The notes under the pieces were generated by a model. It was not told the DNA's origin. It was given only the letters and a program-made list of their open reading frames with translations, and ran no database searches. This document shows positions 30,028-39,520 of a DNA stretch of 43,329 nt, one piece after another. Made by a program: the position numbers and the translations under genes. This DNA comes from Balneolaceae bacterium (lineage in GTDB: Bacteria; Bacteroidota; Rhodothermia; Balneolales; Balneolaceae): positions 1-43,329 of the forward strand of contig JAFIFA010000222.1 in NCBI GenBank assembly GCA_020832225.1, given 5' to 3'. Position 1 is the stretch's first letter. Each line of letters begins with the position of its first letter.

Positions 30028-31656
30028 ATGATACGTTCGCCTTTCGATCGGAGAATGGATCGCACGCTCACCAGAAATGCATGGGCGCGCGAACGTGATG
30101 AAACCACTCCGGGCGACAGGGTTCCTGCCATTCGATATGTACAGGAGATGATTGCCAATCGCGAGCGAGGTAACATGATTACCGCACGCACATTGACAGA
30201 CGCCCCCGTTACAGGACACGATCGAATGATACAGGTAGAGCCACCTGATACAGCTGAGGCTGATACCACAAGACCCCGAAACGAGCGTGTTGATTTCCGT
30301 AACTATCAGTTTGGAGAAGCCGTTGTTCGCGATACCACTATTACCCTTCGCGATGATCCCCGCAAGTTTGAACCGGACGATAATCTAACCGAAGATGGAT
30401 ACTATCAGCCTAAACGTTACAGGCTGCAGTTCTCCCCCGACTTCAGTTACGCGGCCGGACAGCTTAGCACCTACTACGGAACATCGGCTTTCGCTTTTGT
30501 TTCATTAACCGATCTGTTTGGTGATCACGAGATCTCCTTCGGTTCAAACCTGGTATTTGATCTCAGGAATAGCGATTACACATTCCAATATGGATACCTG
30601 AGAAACAGAACCAACTTCTTTGCCTCATTTTTCCACCAGTCTCAAAACTTCCAGACATTTTTCGGCGAGCTTTTGAGATTCAGGACATACGGAATGTCGA
30701 TTGACTTTCAGTACCCACTCAATCGTTATCAGCGATTTGATTATGGAGTGTCGGGTATAGGTATTGCCAGAGACTTCAGCTCTGTTCGTGGTGTGGGTAA
30801 TCAGCAACTCAGTAATGAGCGAAGCTACTTTCTCTACCCGCAGGTTACATTTACCGGAGATTACACTATTCCCGGCTTTATAACACCCCGGGGCGGAAGC
30901 AGGTACTCCGTACGTCTCTCAGGAAGCCCGCCACTCGGTTCACAAACGCCACAGTTTGCTACACTTCTTGGTGATTATCGACAATACTTTGATCTCGGAT
31001 CAGGCTATTCGTTCGCATTAAGAGGTTCTGCTGCTGCATCAGTAGGCCGGGACTCCCAAACTTTCTTTATGGGTGGTATGCTTGGCTGGATCAATCAGCG
31101 ATGGAGCGACGCCGAAATTCCGTTTGAACGGCTGACTGATACATTCTTTACACAGCCGGCAACCCCACTAAGAGGGCACGAATTTAATAGTCTCTTTGGT
31201 GATAAGTTCACTCTCTTAAACGCAGAGTTCCGGTTCCCCTTATTTGCAGCAATCCTGCCCGGTCCGGTTCCGATATTGCCTCTATACAATATTACGGCTA
31301 CAGCCTTTGTTGATGCAGGTACCGCATGGGGCTTCGATATTCCTTACTCAAGGTTCACGGATCAGAACAACAACCCGATTGTCTACTTTGAAAACCCGTC
31401 TCGTTTTGAAGGGCGTTTAGCGGACAAACGGGAAGAGTTCTTAAACCCGAATACCGGTCTGTTACGAGAAGGAACACCACAGGATGGAGATGTCCCGGTT
31501 ACCTTTGTGGATGGTGATATCCTGGTTGGTGCCGGATTTGGCCTTCGCACAATACTTCTGGGGCTCCCTTTCCGATATGATATTGGCTGGCCTTACCAGA
31601 GAAGCGGATTTGGAAGCCGACCTATCCACTACTTCTCCATAGGCATCGATTTCTAA
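30028..31656 (+). CDS. BamA/D15-like outer-membrane beta-barrel (C-terminal segment of the same reading frame)
   Basis: Alternating amphipathic strands ending in aromatic FSIGIDF; same frame as 28288-30012. Confidence 0.82.
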   Translation: MIRSPFDRRMDRTLTRNAWARERDETTPGDRVPAIRYVQEMIANRERGNMITARTLTDAPVTGHDRMIQVEPPDTAEADTTRPRNERVDFRNYQFGEAVVRDTTITLRDDPRKFEPDDNLTEDGYYQPKRYRLQFSPDFSYAAGQLSTYYGTSAFAFVSLTDLFGDHEISFGSNLVFDLRNSDYTFQYGYLRNRTNFFASFFHQSQNFQTFFGELLRFRTYGMSIDFQYPLNRYQRFDYGVSGIGIARDFSSVRGVGNQQLSNERSYFLYPQVTFTGDYTIPGFITPRGGSRYSVRLSGSPPLGSQTPQFATLLGDYRQYFDLGSGYSFALRGSAAASVGRDSQTFFMGGMLGWINQRWSDAEIPFERLTDTFFTQPATPLRGHEFNSLFGDKFTLLNAEFRFPLFAAILPGPVPILPLYNITATAFVDAGTAWGFDIPYSRFTDQNNNPIVYFENPSRFEGRLADKREEFLNPNTGLLREGTPQDGDVPVTFVDGDILVGAGFGLRTILLGLPFRYDIGWPYQRSGFGSRPIHYFSIGIDF

Positions 31657-31672
31657 CATAAATCTAATTCAC

Positions 31673-31706
31673 AAAAAGGCAGGGCAAACAACCCTGCCTT
31701 TTTTGT
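31673..31706 (+). terminator. Rho-independent terminator ending the rqcH-aroKB-tamB-rnr operon
   Basis: AAAAAGGCAGGG-CAAACAA-CCCTGCCTTTTTT. Confidence 0.92.
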
Positions 31707-31750
31707 TTCCGGTTATTTATTTTAATAAAAAAGTAATCAACCCAGAGAGT

Positions 31751-32551
31751 ATGAAATTCCTTTTTACACTGATGATCTTTTGCGGTACCCTTCTTGCCAA
31801 TTCTACTTACAGCTATTGTCAGAATTCTTGGGAATTGGTTTGGAGTGAAGAGTTTGATGGAGATGAGCTGAACACGGAGATATGGAATTACTGGTATGGA
31901 CCGGCATACAACAATGAACTACAGTTCTACACCGGCAGAGAAGAGAATATCTTTTTAAAAAATGACAAACTACACATCCGTGCACTCGATGATGGGTATA
32001 GAGGGTATGACTACACTTCTGCCAGAATTTCTACAGACAGTACCCGAATCGGGTGGAAAGAGGGACGTTTTGAGGCACGCATCAAGATGCCGGAGGGTAA
32101 CGGATTCTGGCCAGCGTTTTGGCTGATGCCCATTAGGGATGATGGCTGGCCCAAAGGTGGCGAAATAGACATCATGGAGTATCGTGGTAATGAAACCAGA
32201 ACAACAACAGGTGCACTTCACTATTGGATTGAAGATTGCGATGGAAATCCTGTGGAGTGCAGGGAGTATCAAACCTCGAGCCACACCGTTGATGGGAAAC
32301 CGTTGAGTGAGGAGTTTAATATCTATGCCTTGGAATGGGAAGGTGATAAACTCACATGGTATTTAAACGATCATCAGTTCATGCAGGTTTCACTTTCCGA
32401 TCTGGAAACAGAGTTTGAACCGTTCTCCACCCCATTTTACATTATTCTCAATCTGGCTGTGGGCGGCGATTTCCTTCCAAATCCTGATGAGACTACACCA
32501 TTTCCTTCAGATCTGGTTGTAGATTATGTGCGGGTCTATCAAAGACCATAA
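31751..32551 (+). CDS. GH16 family glycoside hydrolase (beta-glucanase/laminarinase-like), secreted
   Basis: Catalytic GGEIDIMEYRG; EGRFEARIKMPEGNGFWPAFWLMP; signal peptide; Met at 31751 preferred. Confidence 0.94.
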   Translation: MKFLFTLMIFCGTLLANSTYSYCQNSWELVWSEEFDGDELNTEIWNYWYGPAYNNELQFYTGREENIFLKNDKLHIRALDDGYRGYDYTSARISTDSTRIGWKEGRFEARIKMPEGNGFWPAFWLMPIRDDGWPKGGEIDIMEYRGNETRTTTGALHYWIEDCDGNPVECREYQTSSHTVDGKPLSEEFNIYALEWEGDKLTWYLNDHQFMQVSLSDLETEFEPFSTPFYIILNLAVGGDFLPNPDETTPFPSDLVVDYVRVYQRP

Positions 32552-32555
32552 ATAG

Positions 32556-32585
32556 AAAAACCCGGAAGCGAGGCTACCGGGTTTT
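32556..32585. terminator. Bidirectional terminator between GH16 and bacilliredoxin genes
   Basis: AAAAACCCGG-AAGCGAGGCTA-CCGGGTTTT. Confidence 0.8.
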
Positions 32586-32614
32586 AATTTTAAATACCAG
32601 AGTACTGAGAAAAA

Positions 32615-33091
32615 TTATTTCTCGCTCTCCTCTTTATCAGCAAAAGCATCGAATACCATCAGAAGATCTTGCGCAATCTCTTCCTTTGTTCTGCCTTCAA
32701 TTCGGTGTCTTGGGATCATTGCTTTAATCTCACCATTTACAAAGTATGCAAAAGCAGGTGAGGAAGGAGGATATTCGGAGAAATACTCACGCGCTTTTGC
32801 CGTAGCCTCTTTATCCTGACCTGCAAAAACAGTTACCATATAATCAGGTTTTACTTTCGTCTTCTCTAGTGCTATACTAGCACCCGGTCTTGCATTACCG
32901 GCTGCACACCCACAAACGGAATTGATCACCATTAACATGGTACCGTCGCCATACTCTTTCATGGCTCGGTCTACATCTTCCGGGGTTTTGAGCTCTTCAA
33001 TGCCAAGGTCTGTAAGTTCCGATCTCATCCAGGATGTGTCGGGACCGACTCCAAATCCAAATTGCATATGCTTATTAATTTTGATTTTCAT
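32615..33091 (-). CDS. BrxA/BrxB (YphP/YqiW) family bacilliredoxin
   Basis: MLMVINSVCGCAAGNARPGA with CGC motif; MIPRHRIEGRT. Confidence 0.94.
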   Translation of the reverse strand: MKIKINKHMQFGFGVGPDTSWMRSELTDLGIEELKTPEDVDRAMKEYGDGTMLMVINSVCGCAAGNARPGASIALEKTKVKPDYMVTVFAGQDKEATAKAREYFSEYPPSSPAFAYFVNGEIKAMIPRHRIEGRTKEEIAQDLLMVFDAFADKEESEK

Positions 33092-33199
33092 ATTTGCTTC
33101 AGTGGAATATAAGGATAATTACAGACTTTTTAATATCGTTACCCATTCATACCGGACTATCACCGGATACCCCAACATGACTAAATAAACCCGTTTCAA

Positions 33200-34018
33200 A
33201 TGACGTATCGTTCAATTTTACTCTTTGGAGCAACACTACTGTTGCTCTCGGCCTGCGGTAGCACCAATACCATTCAAACAGCCAAAGCTGACCGGGAAAT
33301 GACCATTGACGGCAGTATTTCTGATTGGAATACAAGCGCAACCCGGATTCAGGCAAAAGATAATGCCAACTACTATGCCGCTTATGATGAAGATTTCATC
33401 TATATTTTTATTGATATCCGTGATATTCGAAAAGATCGCGCCGTTCGCCAATCGGGCTTAATTGTCTATCTCAGCGATGATGAAGACCGACGTCGACAGG
33501 TGGGAATCGGAGTTCCTCCCGGAACTTTCAACCTTCTGCGTGAGAATCCGCAAACATACAACAACTTTATCCGTGAGGCAGACTGGACCAGTAAACCTGA
33601 AAATCGTGAGATTCTCAATCGACTTGAAGGAGAACTATTTGACCGGGTAATGATCGTGGAACGAGAAGATGGACGCTCAAATCCTGAACACGGTTTTGTG
33701 GATTTCTCTCAACTCGAGGTGGACGGGATCGAGATCGCCATGGATACAAGCAGCCGGTTTCTCTCTGTAGAGATGAAAATTCCGAGAGATGGGTCCACGA
33801 TCTTTCCGTTTAGTGGTGATGAAGTCTGGTTAGGCTTTGCCTTAGAAACCCCAAACTTCCGTCACAGTCAGTCGAATGAGTATGAGGCTAGCCAAGCCAG
33901 CCGTGGTGGCTATGGAGGCGCAAGCAGGCAGCAAAGACAGCCATCCAGCCGAGATATGTCACGCGCTTTAGGTGAGTTTGACGACTGGTATTTATTACAG
34001 ATGGGAAATAACGATTAA
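33200..34018 (+). CDS. Lipoprotein with CBM9/DOMON-like domain
   Basis: Lipobox LLLLSAC; MTIDGSISDWN...YYAAYDEDFIYIFIDIRD typical CBM9-like start. Confidence 0.75.
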   Translation: MTYRSILLFGATLLLLSACGSTNTIQTAKADREMTIDGSISDWNTSATRIQAKDNANYYAAYDEDFIYIFIDIRDIRKDRAVRQSGLIVYLSDDEDRRRQVGIGVPPGTFNLLRENPQTYNNFIREADWTSKPENREILNRLEGELFDRVMIVEREDGRSNPEHGFVDFSQLEVDGIEIAMDTSSRFLSVEMKIPRDGSTIFPFSGDEVWLGFALETPNFRHSQSNEYEASQASRGGYGGASRQQRQPSSRDMSRALGEFDDWYLLQMGNND

Positions 34019-34020
34019 AA

Positions 34021-34049
34021 AAATAAGGCACCCAAAGGCGCCTTATTTG
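34021..34049. terminator. Bidirectional terminator between lipoprotein and SOD genes
   Basis: AAATAAGGCACCCAAAGGCGCCTTATTT. Confidence 0.8.
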
Positions 34050-34074
34050 TAATGGATCACTTTTGCAGTTCTGC

Positions 34075-34683
34075 TTACTTAGCAGCCTGATAGTTTTTTT
34101 CAACCTGATCCCAGTTAACTACATTCCAAAACGCGCTCAGGTAGTCTGGACGTCTGTTTTGGTAGTGCAGATAGTAGGCGTGCTCCCATACATCAACGCC
34201 AAGAATCGGAGTCAATCCATCCATGAGCGGACTATCCTGATTGGCGGTTGAGAGTACTTTGAGGTTGCCGCTTCCATCAACACAGAGCCATCCCCACCCG
34301 GAGCCGAACTGACCGGCTGCAGCAGAGCTGAACTTCTCTTTAAATTTATCGAAAGAGCCGAACTCTTTGCTAATTGCATCAGAGACTTCTCCTTTTGGGC
34401 TTCCACCGCCATTCGGCGAAAGAATTGTCCAGAAAAGTTTATGATTTGCATAACCACCGCCGTTATTAATAACAGCTTGTCTCTTTTCTTCAGGAACTTC
34501 ATCAATTCGCGTTAGTACTTCTTCAATAGAATGATTAGCAAATTCGTGTCCTTCCAGAGCAGCGTTTAATTTGTTAGTATATCCCTGATGATGCTTGCCA
34601 TGGTGAATCTCCATTGTTCGTGTATCAATGTGAGGCTCCAAAGCATTGTGCTTGTATGGTAAATCGGGAAGTTTGAAAGACAT
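34075..34683 (-). CDS. Superoxide dismutase (Fe/Mn family)
   Basis: [55 protein letters not shown]. Confidence 0.97.
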   Translation of the reverse strand: MSFKLPDLPYKHNALEPHIDTRTMEIHHGKHHQGYTNKLNAALEGHEFANHSIEEVLTRIDEVPEEKRQAVINNGGGYANHKLFWTILSPNGGGSPKGEVSDAISKEFGSFDKFKEKFSSAAAGQFGSGWGWLCVDGSGNLKVLSTANQDSPLMDGLTPILGVDVWEHAYYLHYQNRRPDYLSAFWNVVNWDQVEKNYQAAK

Positions 34684-34901
34684 ATCGATTTATCTGTTTT
34701 AGGTTAGTAATTTGAAGTTTCTGTAACACGCTTAACTTCAACGTGTTAACGATTCCTTCTCTTCAATGACTATAAGATAGTAAATGAAGAAAACGTTCCA
34801 TCTATTTTATTTATGAACACTATAAGTTTTGTTTGATGTTGGGACCTTCAGATCACTAAATTAATCAGTCTGATATTAAGGTTAAACCGACTGGAAAAAT
34901 T

Positions 34902-36347
34902 ATGGCTTTCGATTACGATGTAATCATTATTGGTAGCGGCCCTGCCGGCTTTTCATGCGCAATGCAAAGCACTAAATTCGACAAAAAAGTATTAATTGTG
35001 GAGGCAGACTCCAATCATTTGGGCGGCACATGGCTGAACAAGGGTACAGTACCGAGCAAGGCACTTCGTGAAGCGGCGAACCTGATTCAGAAGTTCCACT
35101 CTCAGTTTGGTGATGAGAGAGGACGAAAACCATACGAACGCTTTAGAATGGAAGACCTCATGCTCTACAGAGAGACCATTCTCGAGAGCAAGAACAAGAA
35201 GGTGAAGAATGACCTGATCAAGAATGAAGTTGATACCGCCAGAGGAGTTGGGAAAATCATTGACGATCATACCGTTGAAGTGACCGACTCCCTGAGTCAG
35301 TCCAGAAAGTTCACCACAGAGAACATTCTCATCTCGACAGGAACCAGTCCCATCAACCCCGAAAATATAGATCTCGAGAGTTCAGATATCCTGAACTACG
35401 ACTCGATTCTGGATCTTACCCACATACCCCGTAGACTGGTTATCATTGGAAGCGGTCTAATCACGTTCGAATATGCCACAATTTTTGCCGCACTTGGTAC
35501 AAGAATTACCATTTTGAGCGACACGGATGATGTTCTCCCCTTCCTCGATCGTGAGATTAAAGATCACCTCACCGACATTCTAAAAAGACGGAATATTCAG
35601 GTCTATTATGAATCCTCTGTTCAGAAAATCGCTGATAACAACCTCAGAACCTGTACAGAAGTAGTTTTTAAACAGAAAGGGAGCGATCGCACCCACGTTT
35701 CGGAGACCGATCAGGTGCTCTATATTGGCGGCAAAAAACCAAACACCTCTGGCTTAATGAGCAGCGGACTGGAGATGACGACCGACGAGAAAGGCTTTAT
35801 CAAGGTAGATGGTAATTACCGTACATCTGTTGAGAACATCTTTGCTGCAGGCGATGTGGTGGGTGATCCATCCTCTGCTGCGGCCTCTTTTGTTCAGGGG
35901 CGCCTCGCAGCCTGCTCCATGTTCGACATACCATCAGACACTCCATCCGGAGATATCCCTTACGGTATCTACTCTATTCCGGAAATATCGGGTATCGGCT
36001 TAACAGAGCTTAAAGCTGAGGAACTGGGCATCGATGTCACTGTTGGAAGAGCCTATTATGAAAATCTTACACAGGCAGACATTAACCACCAGAAAGAGGG
36101 CCTGCTTAAGCTTGTATTTGCCACTGAGGATCTGAAGCTTTTAGGAGTTCACATCATTGGAGAGAATGCTTCCGACCTGATCCATCTCGGTCAAAGTATC
36201 ATGGCTCAGAATGGTACCATCAAATACTTTATTGAAAATGTGCTCAACTACCCAACCTATTCCGAAGCCTACCGGATAGCCGCATTCAACGGCGTGAACC
36301 GTGTATATAAGGCCGGCGTGAAGTACAAAAAAATACTCGAAAGGTAG
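34902..36347 (+). CDS. FAD-dependent oxidoreductase, soluble transhydrogenase (SthA)-like
   Basis: DVIIIGSGPAGFSCAMQ, GTVPSKALREA, VENIFAAGDVVGDPSSAAASFVQGR; no redox CxxxxC pair. Confidence 0.85.
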   Translation: MAFDYDVIIIGSGPAGFSCAMQSTKFDKKVLIVEADSNHLGGTWLNKGTVPSKALREAANLIQKFHSQFGDERGRKPYERFRMEDLMLYRETILESKNKKVKNDLIKNEVDTARGVGKIIDDHTVEVTDSLSQSRKFTTENILISTGTSPINPENIDLESSDILNYDSILDLTHIPRRLVIIGSGLITFEYATIFAALGTRITILSDTDDVLPFLDREIKDHLTDILKRRNIQVYYESSVQKIADNNLRTCTEVVFKQKGSDRTHVSETDQVLYIGGKKPNTSGLMSSGLEMTTDEKGFIKVDGNYRTSVENIFAAGDVVGDPSSAAASFVQGRLAACSMFDIPSDTPSGDIPYGIYSIPEISGIGLTELKAEELGIDVTVGRAYYENLTQADINHQKEGLLKLVFATEDLKLLGVHIIGENASDLIHLGQSIMAQNGTIKYFIENVLNYPTYSEAYRIAAFNGVNRVYKAGVKYKKILER

Positions 36348-36372
36348 ATACTCAACTCTCAGGTATTATAAA

Positions 36373-36408
36373 AAAAGGCAGTCAATTCATCTCAATTGAC
36401 TGCCTTTT
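36373..36408. terminator. Bidirectional terminator between transhydrogenase-like and DUF429 genes
   Basis: Perfect long stem AAAAGGCAGTCAATT-CATCTC-AATTGACTGCCTTTT. Confidence 0.93.
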
Positions 36409-36434
36409 CTATTCCAGATAACTCTTTGGTTACG

Positions 36435-37142
36435 CTACACGTAGTGAATGGCCATTTTTAGGCCTTCCGAGTCTTTAGCAGGCTCGTCTGGAAGCGTCTT
36501 GATGCCCTTCTCAACAGAACGCTTAGCTGCCAGTGCGAGCACCATTGAATCAACGATATCATCCTCTCCCACTTCATTGCGCCGGTACTCCTCTTTGATA
36601 TCACGGAAAAAGTCATCAGCTGCAGCTTCAACATCGGCGATTAAGCTCAATCGATGGCGCAAACCTTTTTTCGTATTCTTTTTCTGGTAGATCATGCCGC
36701 CATTCAGATTCATAAAAAGAAGTTCAGGGTGGCTCTCCAGAACTTTCTCCCTCAACTCCTCTTGCGCCTGAAGCAACATATCGAGTGTCTTGATCTTTGG
36801 GGTGATATTCCAGGACTGTACGCTCAGTTTCTTCTCGGTGTACTCGTAGCTCTGCATGTTAGCCTCAACGTAAGAGGGTGCATGCAGGGCAGGCCTGATT
36901 GGCGGGCTGAACACACTGCTCGCGTACTCGCTTCCCAGTTTCTTTCTAAGAAGCCGGTCGCACTCACGTGTGTAGTTCTCATCCTCGAGGCCAATCGGCA
37001 TATCGATAAAGATGCGGTCGAAAGAGAGAAGCTTCTCTTTAAGCTCTTCATCGGTTCTGAGAATGTGATAGCCCTCCTCCCCTTCATCAAATGTGATGGC
37101 AATCCATCCGGCCTTACAGCCATCTATTCCAAGCGTTTTCAA
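36435..37142 (-). CDS. DUF429 domain-containing protein
   Basis: GIDGCKAGWIAI, IDMPIGLEDE, ECDRLLRKKLGSEYASSVFSPPIRPAL. Confidence 0.9.
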   Translation of the reverse strand: MKTLGIDGCKAGWIAITFDEGEEGYHILRTDEELKEKLLSFDRIFIDMPIGLEDENYTRECDRLLRKKLGSEYASSVFSPPIRPALHAPSYVEANMQSYEYTEKKLSVQSWNITPKIKTLDMLLQAQEELREKVLESHPELLFMNLNGGMIYQKKNTKKGLRHRLSLIADVEAAADDFFRDIKEEYRRNEVGEDDIVDSMVLALAAKRSVEKGIKTLPDEPAKDSEGLKMAIHYV

Positions 37143-37155
37143 TGTTTCGTAATCG

Positions 37156-38931
37156 TTAGGTTAAAGCTGATTTTCTAAGTGAAATGTGCAGTTCCTTAAG
37201 CTGCTCTTCATCCACGGAATCGGGACAGTTATCCATCAGGCTCTGTGCCTTCTGGTTTTTAGGAAATGCAATCACATCTCTCAGGCTTCCGGCACCTGCC
37301 ATCAGCATAATGATCCGGTCGAGCCCCAGTGCAATTCCTCCATGAGGAGGTGCGCCATATTTAAAGGCACTCAGCAGAAAGCCAAACTTCTCTTCAGCTT
37401 CCTCTTTTCCGATTCCAAGCACGCGGAACATCTTCTGTTGAGTTTCAGAGTCGTGAATACGGATGGAACCTCCTCCTATTTCACTTCCGTTCAGAACTAA
37501 ATCATACGCCTTGGCATTCACTGAAGCGGGGTCGCTATCCATCTTCTCCAGGTCCTCATCTCGTGGCGCAGTGAACGGATGGTGCAGCGCGTAGTAGCGC
37601 TGATCTTCCTTCGACCACTCTACCAGCGGGAAGTCGGTAACCCAGAGAAAACGGTTCTGGCTGTGGTCAATCATTTCAAACTGCTCACCAACAATCAATC
37701 TAAGTGTACCCATCTGTTTGTAGACATCGGGCTGCGGGCCGGCTAAAATCAATACCAGATCTCCATCTTTTGCGCCTGAGCTATCGGCCATCTTCTGCAT
37801 CGTCTCTTCATCAAGAAACTTTCCGACGCTGCAAGTAATTTCGCCCTCGTTCAGTTTCATAAAGATCATACCGGCTGCACCCGCTTCATTTTGTGCTTTG
37901 TCGGTGAGACGGTCGAGCGCTCCGCGCCCCATGGTCCCTTCACCGGGAACCGTAATGGAGAGTACCTTCCCTCCTTTACTCACGGTGGTATTGAAGATCT
38001 TAAAGCCGGACTGAGCTACATCGTCAGAGATATCGTTAATCTCCACGCCAAACCTAAGTTCGGGTTTATCTGAACCATAACGACTCATCGCCTCATGATA
38101 TGTGAGGCGCTTAAATGGAGTTTCGATCTCCTTACCGAGATGCTTCTTCCAAATCTTCGCCATCAACTCTTCGTGAGTGGAGTAGATTGTTTCCTCATCA
38201 ACAAATGACATCTCGACGTCGATCTGGGTGAACTCAGGCTGTCGGTCGGCGCGAAGATCCTCATCGCGGAAGCACTTTACAATCTGGAAATAGCGATCCA
38301 TCCCGGAAACCATCAGCAACTGCTTGTAGGTTTGCGGACTTTGTGGCAGCGCGAAGAATTTACCCGCATTAACCCTGCTTGGCACCAGGTAGTCCCTGGC
38401 TCCTTCCGGGGTAGATCGCATCAGAACCGGTGTTTCAACTTCAACAAAAGAGCGTTCATGATAGAAATTACGTACGGTGTGAGCCACATCTGAACGGAGC
38501 AACAGGTTCTCCTGCATCTGAGGTCTCCGCAGATCCAGATAGCGGTATCGCAGCCTCACTTCTTCATTTGTTGGAATATCATTCTTGATCTCAAAAGGAG
38601 GTGTCTCTGCTTTTGAATAGACTTTCAGACCTGAAACCTCCACCTCAATCTGCCCTGTTTTCATATCGGGGTTGATCGTCTCCTTGCTTCGGCTGATCAC
38701 CTTACCCCTCACACCAATGGTATATTCAGAGCGCAGCTGCTCCGCCATGCCGTGGAGATCTGAATTTGACTCATCAAACACAATCTGGGTAATTCCGTAC
38801 CGATCACGCAGATCTATAAAGATCAGACCACCCAGATCTCTCCGGGTAGCAACCCATCCATTTAATACAACCTCTTTTCCTTTATCATCCGTCGTTAACT
38901 CTCCGCAGGTGTGGGTTCGTAGCCAGCTCAT
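37156..38931 (-). CDS. aspS: Aspartyl-tRNA synthetase
   Basis: RTHTCGELTTDDKGKEVVLNGWV, RYRYLDLRRPQMQ, FRDEDLRADRQPEFTQIDVEMSF, GIALGLDRIIMLMAGA. Confidence 0.98.
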   Translation of the reverse strand: MSWLRTHTCGELTTDDKGKEVVLNGWVATRRDLGGLIFIDLRDRYGITQIVFDESNSDLHGMAEQLRSEYTIGVRGKVISRSKETINPDMKTGQIEVEVSGLKVYSKAETPPFEIKNDIPTNEEVRLRYRYLDLRRPQMQENLLLRSDVAHTVRNFYHERSFVEVETPVLMRSTPEGARDYLVPSRVNAGKFFALPQSPQTYKQLLMVSGMDRYFQIVKCFRDEDLRADRQPEFTQIDVEMSFVDEETIYSTHEELMAKIWKKHLGKEIETPFKRLTYHEAMSRYGSDKPELRFGVEINDISDDVAQSGFKIFNTTVSKGGKVLSITVPGEGTMGRGALDRLTDKAQNEAGAAGMIFMKLNEGEITCSVGKFLDEETMQKMADSSGAKDGDLVLILAGPQPDVYKQMGTLRLIVGEQFEMIDHSQNRFLWVTDFPLVEWSKEDQRYYALHHPFTAPRDEDLEKMDSDPASVNAKAYDLVLNGSEIGGGSIRIHDSETQQKMFRVLGIGKEEAEEKFGFLLSAFKYGAPPHGGIALGLDRIIMLMAGAGSLRDVIAFPKNQKAQSLMDNCPDSVDEEQLKELHISLRKSALT

Positions 38932-39026
38932 AAAATCTTTTTGAATATATCCGTTAAAAGTCGTTTTCTGTTCAAGTCTGATAAAATAAACAATCTGTAA
39001 ACCATTCGCTTACTCCATTAGCAACA

Positions 39027-39458
39027 TTGATCATGACCACAATTCTTTTAATCAACCTTTTCAGCTCATTTTTTCTGTGTGGATTGATCTGGACTATCCA
39101 ACTGGTTCACTATCCTATGTTTCGCTATCTGGACAGCTCTGAGTTTCTATCCCATATGAACCAGCACAAAAGCCGCATCTCTCTCATTGTTGTTCCTGTG
39201 ATGGTTATCGAACTGGTGAGCTCGGGATGGCTCGCTCTCTCGGCTGAAATATTGAGGGTATATCACATCACGGGACTAGTGGTTGTAATAGCAATCTGGT
39301 TGGTTACCTTCCTGGTTCAGGTACCTCAGCACAACCGGCTCTCGGCGGGTAAGGATGATGAGATAATAGGAAAGCTTGTACGAGGGAACTGGATCCGGAC
39401 GCTGCTCTGGAGCGCCAAAAGCCTGATTGGAATAGCAATTCTCTATCAACTACTCTGA
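39027..39458 (+). CDS. Hypothetical four-helix membrane protein
   Basis: 143 aa, multiple hydrophobic helices, flanked by terminator. Confidence 0.8.
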   Translation: MIMTTILLINLFSSFFLCGLIWTIQLVHYPMFRYLDSSEFLSHMNQHKSRISLIVVPVMVIELVSSGWLALSAEILRVYHITGLVVVIAIWLVTFLVQVPQHNRLSAGKDDEIIGKLVRGNWIRTLLWSAKSLIGIAILYQLL

Positions 39459-39465
39459 AAATAGA

Positions 39466-39494
39466 AAAGCCCCCGGTTGTAAACCGGAGGCTTT
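39466..39494. terminator. Bidirectional terminator between membrane protein and ettA
   Basis: AAAGCCCCCGGTT-GTA-AACCGGAGGCTTT, one mismatch. Confidence 0.88.
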
Positions 39495-39520
39495 GAAAGT
39501 TTGTCTCGTCAAAGATCTCC

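Noticed and set aside
21390-31656. Whole-genome stop codon reassignment as explanation for the in-frame stops
   Set aside because: TAA, TGA and TAG all end other intact genes in the window (for example rnr and tamB C-terminus TAA, aroB TGA, nuoK TAG).
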